Shown here one piece after another: positions 20,110 to 29,171 of a stretch of 64,000 nt of DNA. This DNA comes from JADLDB01 sp040755835. GTDB taxonomy: Bacteria > Myxococcota > Myxococcia > Myxococcales > Myxococcaceae. How positions within the stretch are numbered: the stretch's first letter is position 1; each line of letters begins with the position of its first letter. The notes below the pieces were generated by a model. That model was not told the origin of the DNA, made no database searches, and saw only the letters and a program-made list of their open reading frames with translations. A program made the position numbers and the translations under genes. The stretch lies in NCBI GenBank assembly GCA_040755835.1, contig JBFMAB010000059.1, positions 186,001 through 250,000 on the forward strand, read 5' to 3'.

Positions 20110-21027
20110 TCACCCTCCCAGCAGGGGCTTGAGCGCGTCCACCGACACCGGCCAGCCGTTGCGCCGCGCGAGGATCTCCAGCACGCGCAGGAACTCCGCC
20201 GCCGTCTGGAAGCGCGCGGTGCGATCCGGCTGCAGCGCCTTGCGGACGATGGAGGCGGCCTGGTCGGGGATGTCGGGGTTGAGCCGCTGCACGTTCGGCA
20301 CGCGGCAGTCGCGCACCTTGTGCATCATCTCCATGTCCGAGTTGCCGTGGAACAGCCGCTGCCCGGTGAAGAGCTCCCAGAGGATGATGCCGGCGGCGAA
20401 GAGATCGGCCCGGTGGTCCACCGCCTGGCCCAACACCGCCTCGGGCGCCATGTAGGCGATGGTGCCGCGCAGCGCGCCCGAATCACCGCGCATGACGCCT
20501 TCCACCTCGGCCACGCCGAAGTCCGTCAGCTTCACGTCGCCGGCCACCGACAGCAGGATGTTCGCCGGGTTCACGTCGCGGTGGACGATGGTGGCGCCGC
20601 CGTCACCCACCTTGGCGCGGTGAACGTAGTCCAGCGCCCGCAACAGGCAGATGCCGATGTACGTCGCCGCCGACAGGGGCATCAGCGCGTTCGCCTGGCG
20701 AAACGCGTCCTGCATGTACTGGAGCGTCCGGCCCGAGACGAGCTCCTGGACCATCAGGTAGTCCATGCCCGCCTTGAAGCAACGGAAGGTACGCACGATG
20801 TTCGCGTGGCGCAGCCGCACGGTGAGCTTCGCCTCGTCGACGAACTGCTTCACCCACGCCGCGTCGTTCCGGTAGCTGGGCAACAGCCGCTTGATGACGA
20901 CGTCGTCGGGCTCGCCTGGGCTGCGCTGCGTCGCCGGCTTCGGTCGCGCCTGCCACACCTCGGCCATCCCGCCGACGGCGAGACGACCCACGAGCTGGTA
21001 CCCGCCGAGCTCCGTTTCCTGCGCCAC
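20110..21027 (-). CDS. Cytosolic Ser/Thr protein kinase
   Basis: 305-residue Hanks-type kinase without TM segment or sensor domain. It has the glycine loop LAVGGMAEVW, catalytic Lys in VVIKRLL, the loop HRDVNPANIL (Asn in place of the common Lys, a variant frequent in myxobacterial kinases), DFG in LTDFGVAE and GTIAYMAPEA. The short C-terminal helix bundle ends with the domain. A GTG at 21027 is the only plausible start near the domain boundary. It is followed 3 bp later by the lipoprotein gene and preceded by glgA 73 bp upstream, so it may be part of the glgA transcript. Because Lys is replaced in the HRD loop, activity should be checked, though similar kinases are active. Confidence 0.85.
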   Translation of the reverse strand: MAQETELGGYQLVGRLAVGGMAEVWQARPKPATQRSPGEPDDVVIKRLLPSYRNDAAWVKQFVDEAKLTVRLRHANIVRTFRCFKAGMDYLMVQELVSGRTLQYMQDAFRQANALMPLSAATYIGICLLRALDYVHRAKVGDGGATIVHRDVNPANILLSVAGDVKLTDFGVAEVEGVMRGDSGALRGTIAYMAPEAVLGQAVDHRADLFAAGIILWELFTGQRLFHGNSDMEMMHKVRDCRVPNVQRLNPDIPDQAASIVRKALQPDRTARFQTAAEFLRVLEILARRNGWPVSVDALKPLLGG

Positions 21028-21100
21028 GTCGGCGGAAAGCGTAGCCCGGACGCTCCCGGGGGCAAGCCGCTTTCCCGCCCGAAGGCGCGGCCGAGGAGTG

Positions 21101-22513
21101 TCAGCGAGCCCGGTAGAGCGCCTCGTAGGCGCGGGCCGACCGCTCCCACGAGAAGTCCTGCGCCATGCCGCGGCGCTGGACCTGCCGGTACTCGTCGGGC
21201 CGGCGGAACAGCTCCACGGCCCGCAGCACCGCCCGCGCCAACCCGTCGGACGTCGCCTCGGGGAAGACGATGCCCGTGCCGCCCGGCCGGGTGACGTCGA
21301 CGACGGTGTCCTTGAGGCCGCCGACCTCCCGCACCACCGGCACCGAGCCGTAGAGGAGCGAGTACATCTGGTTGAGGCCGCACGGCTCGAAGCGCGACGG
21401 CATGAGGAAGAAGTCGCTGCCGGCCTCGATGAGGTGCGCGAGCGCGTTGTCGAAGCCCACGCGCACGCCCAGGCGCTTCGGAAAGCGCGTCGCCAGCTCG
21501 CGCCAGCGGGCCTCGAAGGTGGCCTCCCCGCGGCCCAGCACCACCGCGCGCGCGCCCTGCTCCAGCACCCGCGGCAACACCGCCTGCAGGAGGTCGACGC
21601 CCTTTTGCTCCACCATGCGGCCGACGACACCAAACACGGGCTGCCCCGGCGGCGGCGCGTCCAGCCCGTAGGCCTCGAGCAGCGCCGCGCGGCACACCGC
21701 CTTGCCGGTGAGGTCGGCCCCCGTGAAGCGGGCCGGCAACAGCACGTCGGTGGCCGGGTTCCACTCGCGCAGCTCGACGCCGTTGACGATGCCGTGCAAG
21801 TCCTTCGCGCGCGCGCGCAGCACCCCGTCCAGCCCGTGGCCGCCCAGCGGCGTCTGGATCTCCTGCGCGTAGCTGGGCGACACGGTGGTGAGCACGTCGA
21901 AGGTGCGCAGCGCCGCCTTCATGAAGGACAGCTGGTCGTAGAACTCGACGCCGTCCACCGTGTACAGCGACCATGGCAGCCCCAGCGCCTCGAGCTCGCC
22001 CTTGGGGAAGTTGCCCTGGTAGGCGAGGTTGTGAATCGTGAAGACGGTGCGCGCGCGGCCGATGGGCGTGTGCGCGTAGCCCAACTGCAGCGCCAGCGCC
22101 GCCAACCCCACCGGCCAGTCATTTCCGTGCACCACGTCGGGCACGAAGCCGCGCGCCTGCGCGAACGACAGCGAGGCCATGGTGTAGGCGGCGAAGCGCC
22201 GCGCGTCGTCGGGGTAGCCGTAGAGCGCCGGGCGATCGAAGAACTGCGGCACGTCGACGAAGACGTGGGTCAGCCGCTCGCCCGAGGCCAACGCGCGGTA
22301 GCGCACCGACACGCCGCCGAAGGGAAACTCCAGCGACAACGGGCCGGCTTCATCGGCCAGCCCATCACGGGCCACGCCCTGGTAGAGCGGCGTCACCACC
22401 AGCACCTCGTGGCCCAGCGCGGCCAGCGCCGCCGGCAGCGCGCCCGCGACGTCGCCCAGCCCTCCCGTCTTGGAGAAGGGCGCCACCTCGCTGGCCAGGA
22501 ACAGGACCCGCAT
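21101..22513 (-). CDS. glgA: Glycogen (ADP-glucose) synthase
   Basis: 470-residue GT5 glycosyltransferase that extends alpha-1,4-glucan from ADP-glucose. The start MRVLFLASEVAPFSKTGGLG carries the KTGGLGDV substrate-binding motif. Later family blocks are HGNDWPVGL, FTIHNLAYQGNF and YAQEIQTPLGG, the C-terminal nucleotide-binding PSRFEPCGLNQMY, and the PGGTGIVF end. ATG at 22513 chosen; a frame upstream to 22585 lacks conservation. It is divergent from pdxH with 63 bp between. Glycogen storage fits the developmental lifestyle of myxobacteria. Very secure. Confidence 0.96.
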   Translation of the reverse strand: MRVLFLASEVAPFSKTGGLGDVAGALPAALAALGHEVLVVTPLYQGVARDGLADEAGPLSLEFPFGGVSVRYRALASGERLTHVFVDVPQFFDRPALYGYPDDARRFAAYTMASLSFAQARGFVPDVVHGNDWPVGLAALALQLGYAHTPIGRARTVFTIHNLAYQGNFPKGELEALGLPWSLYTVDGVEFYDQLSFMKAALRTFDVLTTVSPSYAQEIQTPLGGHGLDGVLRARAKDLHGIVNGVELREWNPATDVLLPARFTGADLTGKAVCRAALLEAYGLDAPPPGQPVFGVVGRMVEQKGVDLLQAVLPRVLEQGARAVVLGRGEATFEARWRELATRFPKRLGVRVGFDNALAHLIEAGSDFFLMPSRFEPCGLNQMYSLLYGSVPVVREVGGLKDTVVDVTRPGGTGIVFPEATSDGLARAVLRAVELFRRPDEYRQVQRRGMAQDFSWERSARAYEALYRAR

Positions 22514-22576
22514 CAATCTCGGGGCCTCATAGCAGGGAGCAGCGCGCCCCACCGCTGCGGCGGGGTGCTGCATTGA

Positions 22577-23206
22577 ATGGGCCAATTGGAGGCGCTACGG
22601 ACCGGCGGCATGAAGACGCCCGCACCGTGGAACGAGCCGTTCGATCGCTTCGCCGCGCTCTACGCCGAGGCGCAGCGCGCGCAGCCGCAGGATCCCAACG
22701 CGATGTCGCTGGCCACCGTCGACGCGGCCGGCCGGCCGTCGGTGCGCGTGGTGCTGATGAAGGACTTCGACCCGCGCGGCTTCGTCTTCTACACGAATCA
22801 CACCAGCCGGAAGGGCCAGGAGCTGCTCGCGCAGAAGGCGGCGTGCCTCAACTTCTTCTGGCCGGCGCTCGCCCAGCAGGTGCGCGTGGAGGGCTTCGTC
22901 GAGCCGGTGACGCCAGAGGAGGCCGACGCGTACTTCGCCACCCGGCCGCGCGTCTCCCAGCTGGGCGCGTGGGCGTCGCTGCAGAGCCAGCCGCTCGACT
23001 CGCGCGAGACGCTGGAGAAGCGCCTCGAAGAGGTGACCGCGAAGTACGAAGGGCAGCCGGTGCCGCGCCCGCCGCACTGGAGCGGCTTCCGCCTGAAGCC
23101 CGACCGCATCGAGTTCTGGCGCGCCCACCAGTACCGGCTGCACTGGCGCGAGGAGTACACGAAAGCCGGCGACGACGGCTGGCTCAAGGGCTGGGTCTAC
23201 CCCTGA
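22577..23206 (+). CDS. pdxH: Pyridoxamine 5'-phosphate oxidase
   Basis: FMN-dependent oxidase that makes pyridoxal 5'-phosphate from PNP/PMP. 209 residues, or 198 from an ATG at 22610 (MKTPAPW), which may be the real start. Family blocks are present: MSLATVDAAGRPSVRVVLMK, GFVFYTNHTSRKG, RVEGFVEPVT, SQLGAWASLQS, WSGFRLKPDRIEFW and the C-terminal RLHWREE. Divergent from glgA. Its stop is one base from the stop of the convergent TPM-domain gene. Secure. Confidence 0.95.
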   Translation: MGQLEALRTGGMKTPAPWNEPFDRFAALYAEAQRAQPQDPNAMSLATVDAAGRPSVRVVLMKDFDPRGFVFYTNHTSRKGQELLAQKAACLNFFWPALAQQVRVEGFVEPVTPEEADAYFATRPRVSQLGAWASLQSQPLDSRETLEKRLEEVTAKYEGQPVPRPPHWSGFRLKPDRIEFWRAHQYRLHWREEYTKAGDDGWLKGWVYP

Positions 23207-23207
23207 C

Positions 23208-24794
23208 TCACCACGAGCCGGAGCTGCCGCCGCCCGAGCTGCGACCCCCGCCGAAGCTGCTCGGCGACGAGGGGGACGACGACGATGACCAGCTCGACGA
23301 GGACCAGCTCGACGACGACGTCTTCGTCCGCTGCAGCCGCGCCGTCGTGCGCGTGTAGCTGTTCGTGTACGAGCAGTGCGCGCACGACTCGTCGATGCGC
23401 TCCAACCCGCCGCTGTACTCGGTCGCGCGCTGCACCGTCGTCGTCCGCGAGCTGCGCGTCCGGTTGCGGCACCGGGGGCACCTCGAGTGGCTCGAGAACC
23501 AGCTCGAGTAGTCCAACACCAGCGCGTCGCGGCAGGAGCCGCACCACCACACGTCGTAGTCCACCGAGCCGACCCGTTCCTCCGCCTTCTGGCCAGCCGA
23601 CAGGTGCGCGTCGTCTTCGGCCTCGCCCAGCAACTGCCGCGGCCGGCCACACGCCTCGCAGTCGCGCGGTCGCCGCCGCAACCACCGCCGCAACGCCCAC
23701 ACCCCGCCAAGCAAGAAGGCGCCGAAGGTGACGGTGACGGCGCCGCGGTGGCGGCGGAAGCCGTCCTCCAGCGCCTGCCCCATCGGCTTCGGCGGAACGC
23801 CCGTGCGCAGGGCCTCCGTCGCGAAGCCCGCTGCGCCGGTCAGCGCCCGCACCAGGTCCGTCCCCAGGCGCGCGCTCGCGATGGCCTCGGCCTCGAGCAC
23901 CTTGAGGCGCTCCCACTCGCCGGGTACCCGCTCCGCGGGCAGCAGCACCTTCACCTCGCCACGCGCCGCGTTCGCCGCCACCACCGCCACCGGCGTCGAG
24001 CTGTGGTGGTCGACGCGGTCGCGCAGGCGCCTGGCGAGCCCTTCGAGGCTCGGCCACCGCGCGGACGTGTCCGCCACGAGGAAGAAGAGCCGGCCCTTCC
24101 CGTCCGCGTAGACGTCGCTGGCGGCCACGTCGAGCGCCGCACGCTGCCGCGCGTCCAGCTTCTCGGAGAGGTCGACCACCCAGCTGCGTGGGCTGCGCTC
24201 GGGGAACGCCTTCTCGCCGCGCACGTACGCCATGAGCGGCTCGTCCACCGGCTGCGTGGGCGCCACCGCGTAGGCGTTGGGACCGAGTCCGACGTTGTCG
24301 GCCACGGACGTGGTGCCCGCCGGCGCGTTGGCGGTGCGCAGGAGCCGCGCGAGCGACTGCGCCGCGTGGATGAGCGCACCGGGCAGGTCGCCGCGCTTCA
24401 TGTTCGCCACCACGTCGTTGCGCATCACCACGTCCGTCTGCGCGCTCGTCACGCCGCAGCCGTCGCCGAGGATGATCTCGGCCTTGCGATCCTTCGTGGC
24501 GACAAAGAGGAGGATGCCGTCGTCCCGCCCGGCGTGGCCCACGCCCCAGGCGTTGAAGACGTGGGTAGCGAAGGTGCGCGGCGTGACACCCGACGTCGTC
24601 TCCGTCACCAGCACGCCCAGCTGCCCCACGCCGGCCGCGTCCACCTCGCGGGCCACGTCGTCGAGCGCCGCCAGCGTCTCGAGCGACAGCGTGCCGGTCT
24701 GGTCCACGCACCACTGCCCGCGTGGCGGCGGGGCGATGTCCCAGGGCGCGGCGCCGACGGAGGCGGCCAGCAGGGCCGCGGCGAGCGAGAGCAT
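23208..24794 (-). CDS. TPM-domain membrane protein with zinc ribbons and Ser/Gly tail
   Basis: 528 residues. A signal peptide (LSLAAALLAAS) precedes a TPM_phosphatase domain (about 25-150: DQTGTLSLETLAAL, FNAWGVGHAGRDDGILLFVA). A second, weaker TPM-like domain follows (VVDLSEKLDARQRAAL to EVKVLLPAE). A TM helix (about 360-380) precedes a cytosolic or lumenal Cys-rich part with paired CxxC motifs (CEACG, CGSC, CPRC, CAHC) and a poly-Ser run ending FGGGRSSGGGSSGSW, the tail common in this family. TPM proteins are linked to membrane-protein quality control. ATG start. Upstream is bcp. Confidence 0.82.
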   Translation of the reverse strand: MLSLAAALLAASVGAAPWDIAPPPRGQWCVDQTGTLSLETLAALDDVAREVDAAGVGQLGVLVTETTSGVTPRTFATHVFNAWGVGHAGRDDGILLFVATKDRKAEIILGDGCGVTSAQTDVVMRNDVVANMKRGDLPGALIHAAQSLARLLRTANAPAGTTSVADNVGLGPNAYAVAPTQPVDEPLMAYVRGEKAFPERSPRSWVVDLSEKLDARQRAALDVAASDVYADGKGRLFFLVADTSARWPSLEGLARRLRDRVDHHSSTPVAVVAANAARGEVKVLLPAERVPGEWERLKVLEAEAIASARLGTDLVRALTGAAGFATEALRTGVPPKPMGQALEDGFRRHRGAVTVTFGAFLLGGVWALRRWLRRRPRDCEACGRPRQLLGEAEDDAHLSAGQKAEERVGSVDYDVWWCGSCRDALVLDYSSWFSSHSRCPRCRNRTRSSRTTTVQRATEYSGGLERIDESCAHCSYTNSYTRTTARLQRTKTSSSSWSSSSWSSSSSPSSPSSFGGGRSSGGGSSGSW

Positions 24795-24827
24795 GGCGGC
24801 GATTCGACCACGCCGCCGGGGCCCGCG

Positions 24828-25286
24828 TCAGCCGTTCAGCGCGGCCAGCACGTCGCCGGCGTGGCCGTCGACCTTCACCCGGGGCCACACCTTCTTCACC
24901 TTGCCGTCGGGCCCGATGAGGAAGGTGCTGCGGATGATGCCCATGAACTTCCGGCCGTAGAGGCTCTTCTCGCCCCACGCGCCGTACTTCTCGGCCACCT
25001 CGTGGTCGACGTCGGCGAGGAGGTCGAAGGGCAGCGAGTACTTCTCGCGGAACTTCGCGTGCCGCTTCTCGTCGTCGGGTGAGACGCCCAGCACCACCGC
25101 GCCCGCCTTCTTCAGCTTCGCGTGGCCGTCGCGGAAGTCACAGGCCTCCTTCGTGCAGCCTGGCGTGTCGTCCTTCGGGTAGAAGTACAGCACGACGTGC
25201 TGGCCCGCGAAGTCCGCGAGCTTCACCGTCTTGCCCGCCTGGTTCTTCAAGCTGAAGGCCGGAGCCTTCTTCCCTTCCTCGATCAT
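24828..25286 (-). CDS. bcp: Thiol peroxidase, bacterioferritin comigratory protein type
   Basis: 152-residue atypical 2-Cys peroxiredoxin that reduces peroxides in the cytoplasm. Peroxidatic Cys44 lies in the PKDDTPGCTKEAC motif and the resolving Cys49 five residues later, as in Bcp/PrxQ. Other blocks: VLYFYPKDDT, GVSPDDEKRHAKF, RSTFLIGPDGKV. ATG start. It is 33 bp upstream of the TPM gene and 33 bp downstream of the FHA gene on the same strand, probably one operon. Very secure. Confidence 0.96.
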   Translation of the reverse strand: MIEEGKKAPAFSLKNQAGKTVKLADFAGQHVVLYFYPKDDTPGCTKEACDFRDGHAKLKKAGAVVLGVSPDDEKRHAKFREKYSLPFDLLADVDHEVAEKYGAWGEKSLYGRKFMGIIRSTFLIGPDGKVKKVWPRVKVDGHAGDVLAALNG

Positions 25287-25319
25287 GGGTGCGTCCTCGT
25301 TGCCGTGCGGAACAGGTTG

Positions 25320-25799
25320 TCAGCGCCCGCCGAGGCGCTCGTACAGCCGGCGCGGCGAGCAGAAGGTCAGCATCACCTGCGCGGCCTGGATCAGGTCGCC
25401 GTCGCGCAGCTCGACGGGGTGCCCGGGCTGCAGCCTCACATCGCCGACGCGGGTGCCGTTCTTCGAGTTGGCGTCGCGCACCGTCCACGTGCCGCGATCG
25501 GTCCGCATGAAGACCAGGTGCACCTGCGACAGGGTCCCGTCGTTGATGGGCGCGTCGCAGTCGGCGCCGCGGCCCAGCGTCAGCTGCGGGCGATCGGACC
25601 GCTCGTGCAGCGCGAGCGCCAGCGCCTCGCCCGTCACCGGCACGGGCGTGCCTTCGCCGGGGACCAGCGTCGCGCGGCCGGGCGGCTTCCACGCGCCGGG
25701 CTCCCACACGAGCCAGTCGTTCGCGTGCCGCGCGCGAAAGGCGTCGTAGTCGCGCCCCGCGAACGTGCGCTGCAGCATCGACAGCAGGTAGCTCTTCAT
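25320..25799 (-). CDS. FHA-domain protein
   Basis: 159 residues, soluble. The C-terminal half is an FHA phosphothreonine-binding domain: LTLGRGADCDAPIND, then LSQVHLVF and DANSKNGTRVGD. In this copy His takes the usual SxxH site and the Asn of the NGT turn is kept. The N-terminal 60 residues have no recognised motif. ATG start, 37 bp after the large kinase gene, so it is well placed to read phosphorylation by that kinase. Partner unknown. Confidence 0.85.
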   Translation of the reverse strand: MKSYLLSMLQRTFAGRDYDAFRARHANDWLVWEPGAWKPPGRATLVPGEGTPVPVTGEALALALHERSDRPQLTLGRGADCDAPINDGTLSQVHLVFMRTDRGTWTVRDANSKNGTRVGDVRLQPGHPVELRDGDLIQAAQVMLTFCSPRRLYERLGGR

Positions 25800-25836
25800 G
25801 GCTTCGCCCTCCGCCGCCCCGCGAGAACGCGGGACT

Positions 25837-27977
25837 TCACGACTGCCCCGTCTTGCGGCGCAGGGCCCAATACCGCTGCTGAATCTTCAGGTTCAACGGG
25901 TCGAACTTCAGCGCCTGCTCGTAATTGGCCAGCGCCTGCGGCACGTCGTTGGCGTTCTCGAAGGCGGCGGCGCTGAGGAAGCGAATGTGCGCCTGGCTCT
26001 CCGCGCCGGGGTGCGCCGCCAGGTGCTTGTCGCGCAACGCCTCCATCTCGGTCACCGTGAGCCCCGCCGCGATGCACCTGGCCACCCCGCGGTAGTTGGA
26101 GCGATTCCCGTCGAACTCCATGCGCGCCGACGCGTGGCCCACCACGTCGAGCGCCGCCTGCACGCGCTTGAGCGCCGACTCCACCATCGCCGCCTGCGCG
26201 TCGGACAGCGGCCGCGCCTTCAAGCCTTCGAGCTCGCGCTTCAGCTCGCGGCCGCGCGCGCGGATGTCGGCGAAGTCCGCGTCCTCGTGCAGCGCCAGCA
26301 CCACATAGTGGTCGCCGTTGATGCGTTTGTGCCACTGGTCGAGGACCTTCTTGGCGATGACGTCGTCGGTGACGTTCTTCGGCACCGGCGTCAGCGCGGT
26401 CAGCGGAAGGCCCTTCACCAGCTGGTCGATGACGTCCTTCTGCCCCGCCGTCAGCGAGAGGAACTGAACGCCGAAGCCCGGCCGCATGTTCCACGCCTGC
26501 GCCTGGTCCGGTGTGACGTGGCGGACGACCTCGGCCTGCACGTTGGTGTTGCCGGGCAGCTTCACGGTGACGCGCGAGAAGACGGGCGGCCGCAGCGTGT
26601 CGCTGCACAGGAAGAGGCCGCCGCGGCTGATGTCCTGGCACGGCAGCGCGCCGAGCGACTTGCCGTCCGCGCCCAGCACCTCGGCGGCGAAGCGGGCTTC
26701 GTGGCGTGGGTGAGCCGGCGCGGGCGTCTTCGTGATGGGCGTGGCCAGCCGGTCCAGCTTGGTGGGCGTCACCGACGAGCGCGACGGCGACGACGCAGGT
26801 GGCCGGGAATCCGTCGCGCTGGGCGGCCCCACCGGCACCGGTGCGGGCGGCGGCGTCACAGGCTTCGGCGTCACAGGCTTCGGCGTCACGGCCTTCGGCG
26901 GCGCGGGCGGCTCCGGCGGCGGCGGGGAGGACGAGCCCGGCGCGCCCGGCGGCGCGGGCACCGGTGGCGGGCTGTACACGCGCGCCTTCAGCGAGCCGGC
27001 GGCCCCCGGCAGCGCCTCTTCGAGCGCGCGCCCGAAGGCCTCCGCGGACTGGAAGCGGTTCTCGGGGCGCTTCTCGAGCGCCTTCATGATCGCCTGCGAC
27101 CACGCCTTCGGCACCGACGGGTTGACGACGTGCGGCGCCGGCGGCACCTCCTTGAGGTGCGCGACGAGGATCGCGGGGATGTTGGTGCCGCCGAAGGGCG
27201 TACGGCCGGTGGCCAGCTGGTACGCGATGATGCCCAGCGAGTAGATGTCGCAGCGCCCGTCCACCGGGCTCGACGACGCCTGCTCCGGCGCCATGTACTC
27301 CGGCGTGCCGATGATCATGCCCGCGGCCGTTTGCTCGCGGCCCGCGTCGCTCCGAAGTCGAGGATCTTGACGAAGTTGTCCTGCCGGCCGCGCTTCACCA
27401 GCACGATGTTCTCGGGCTTCAGGTCGCGGTGGACGATGTTCACCTTGTGCGCCGCGTCCAGCGCGTCGCAGACCTGCAGGAGCACGGGGATCGCGTCCTC
27501 CGCCTTCATCGGCAGCGGCTTCTCGGCCAGCGATTGCCCCTCGAGGTACTCCATCACCAGGTAGTAGCGACCTGGCGGGAGCACGTTCATGTCGAAGATG
27601 TTGACGATGTTCGCGTGGCCGATCAGGTTGACCGCGCGCGCCTCGGCGTAGAAGCGCTGCACCAGGCCCGCGTTCGACGCGAGGTGGTCGTGCAGGAACT
27701 TGATCGCCACCTTGCTGCCGATGATCGACTGCTCGCCCATGAACACCGTGCCCATGCCACCGCGGCCGATGATCCGGGTGATCTTGAAGCTGCCCACCGT
27801 CTGGCCGACGAGCTGCTCGTCGGAGGTACCGGGCTGCAGGCTGCCGGGCACCGGGCTGACCGACGTGCGGGCGAGGCCCATCACCTGGCTCAGGCGCGTG
27901 TCGGTGCCGGCGAGCCTCGCCGACGGCGCACACGCCTGCTCCGCCGAGTGCTCCTGTTCACAGATGACGCAGCGCAT
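25837..27977 (-). CDS. Ser/Thr kinase-PilZ-J-like-TPR protein, frameshifted
   Basis: About 712 residues once one frameshift is repaired. N-terminal CxxC...C (MRCVIC, Cys16) may bind metal. The kinase domain starts at about 62: GRGGMG, Lys93, HRDLKPEN (183-190), DFG (207-209). The frame from 27977 ends at 27315 just after DFG; the activation segment (GTPEYMAPEQ) and all the rest lie in another frame, reached by one missing base between 27318 and 27350. After a Pro-rich linker come a PilZ domain (PRHEARF, then DISRGGLFL), a J-domain-like helix set lacking HPD (DHYVVLALHEDADFADIR) and a TPR (PQALANYEQALKFDP). ATG at 27977. Whether the break is real or a sequencing error is unresolved. Confidence 0.8.
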
Positions 27978-28003
27978 GGCCCCCACCACCCATCCAACAC
28001 TAG

Positions 28004-28022
28004 GGGGCTTCGGGCAAGCCCC
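28004..28022. promoter_or_regulatory. Stable hairpin in the divergent kinase/LytS leader
   Basis: Perfect 7-bp inverted repeat GGGGCTT-CGGGC-AAGCCCC in the 165-bp region between the divergent kinase and LytS genes, 27 bp upstream of the kinase ATG. It could be an operator or an mRNA structure; no direct evidence for either. Confidence 0.3.
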
Positions 28023-28142
28023 GCAACCGGCCCGTCGCCCGGGCGCGCCGCTCGATGTGCGTTGGACACCGCCCGCCCGACTGGAGCGACCGCCCGGCCG
28101 TCCTCCCGGCCAACCGCGACCTGATGTGTCAGGCTGCAGGCC

Positions 28143-29171
28143 GTGACGGCCCGGCGCATCCCCGAGAGTTCCATCGTCCGCGCGACGTGGCTGGCGCTGC
28201 TGCACCCGCGCCGGCTCCTCCCCATTTTGGCAGTGAGCGTCCCGCTGGTGGTGGCGCAGGCCCGCTGGAGCAGCGATCGACTGGCCGTGCCGCTGGCGGT
28301 GGTGATGTGCCTCGCCTTCGTGTCGGTGGCGCCGGTGTCGTACCGGGTGCTGTTCCCCGATGGCCTCGACTTCAGCCACGGCGCGGTGCGCGTGGTGCTG
28401 TACGTCCTCATCGGCTTCGGCGTGGTGCTGTCGGTGGGCGCCGGCATCCCCAGGGTGTTGGGCATCGGCTACACGTTCCTCACCGAGCGCACGTCGCTGG
28501 CGGTCAGCGTGGGCATGTTCCTCGTGGGCGGCTGGGGGCTGGGCCGCGACGTCGGCTTCGAGCAGCGCGTGGCGCGGCTCACCGCCGAGGCCGAGCGCGC
28601 GCAGCTGATGGCGCTGCGGGCGCACCTCGAGCCGCACTTCCTCTTCAACACCCTCAACGCGATCGCCGAGTGGTGCCGGGTGGACGGCGCGGTGGCCGAG
28701 AAGGCGGTGCTGGAGCTGTCCACCATGCTGCGCTCGATGCTGGACGGCGTGACGGCGCCGCGCTGGCCGCTCGAGAAGGAGCTCGCGCTGGTGAAGACGC
28801 TGTTCGACCTGCACCTGTTGCGCGACCGCGAGCTGTTCGAGCCCGAGCTCGAGGTGCCCGAGCCGCTCCCCGCCGTGCAGGTGCCGCCGATGTGCCTCTT
28901 GACGCTGGCGGAGAACGCCGTGAAGCACGGGCCGGGCGCGGGCCACCGGGGGCGCGTGTCGCTGAAGCTCGCGCACGACGGCAAGGCGCTCACGGCGCGG
29001 CTCGAAAACCCGGGGCCCTTCACCGGCCGGCGCGACGGCGGCCGTGGGCTGTCGACGCTGGAGCAGCAGCTGCAGGTCGCCTACGGCGCGCGCGCACGGC
29101 TGTGGGTGGGCGAGGCCGGGGCGGAACGGACGCGCGCGACGCTGGTGCTGCCGACGGGAGAGCCGACATGA
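28143..29171 (+). CDS. LytS-type sensor histidine kinase
   Basis: 342-residue inner-membrane histidine kinase of the LytS/YpdA group. Four hydrophobic segments lie within residues 20-135. The His_kinase domain follows with the phosphoacceptor His165 in LEPHFLFNTLNAI and a HATPase_c region (LTLAENAVKHG, then GRGLSTLEQQL). There is no separate input domain, so the membrane part is the likely sensor. GTG start. It overlaps the next gene by 4 bp (ATGA), forming a two-component operon divergent from the PilZ kinase. Signal unknown. Confidence 0.9.
   Translation: MTARRIPESSIVRATWLALLHPRRLLPILAVSVPLVVAQARWSSDRLAVPLAVVMCLAFVSVAPVSYRVLFPDGLDFSHGAVRVVLYVLIGFGVVLSVGAGIPRVLGIGYTFLTERTSLAVSVGMFLVGGWGLGRDVGFEQRVARLTAEAERAQLMALRAHLEPHFLFNTLNAIAEWCRVDGAVAEKAVLELSTMLRSMLDGVTAPRWPLEKELALVKTLFDLHLLRDRELFEPELEVPEPLPAVQVPPMCLLTLAENAVKHGPGAGHRGRVSLKLAHDGKALTARLENPGPFTGRRDGGRGLSTLEQQLQVAYGARARLWVGEAGAERTRATLVLPTGEPT

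Noticed and set aside
27315..27360. Programmed frameshift in the PilZ kinase
   Set aside because: No slippery sequence or stimulatory structure recognised; the many other indels make error more likely.
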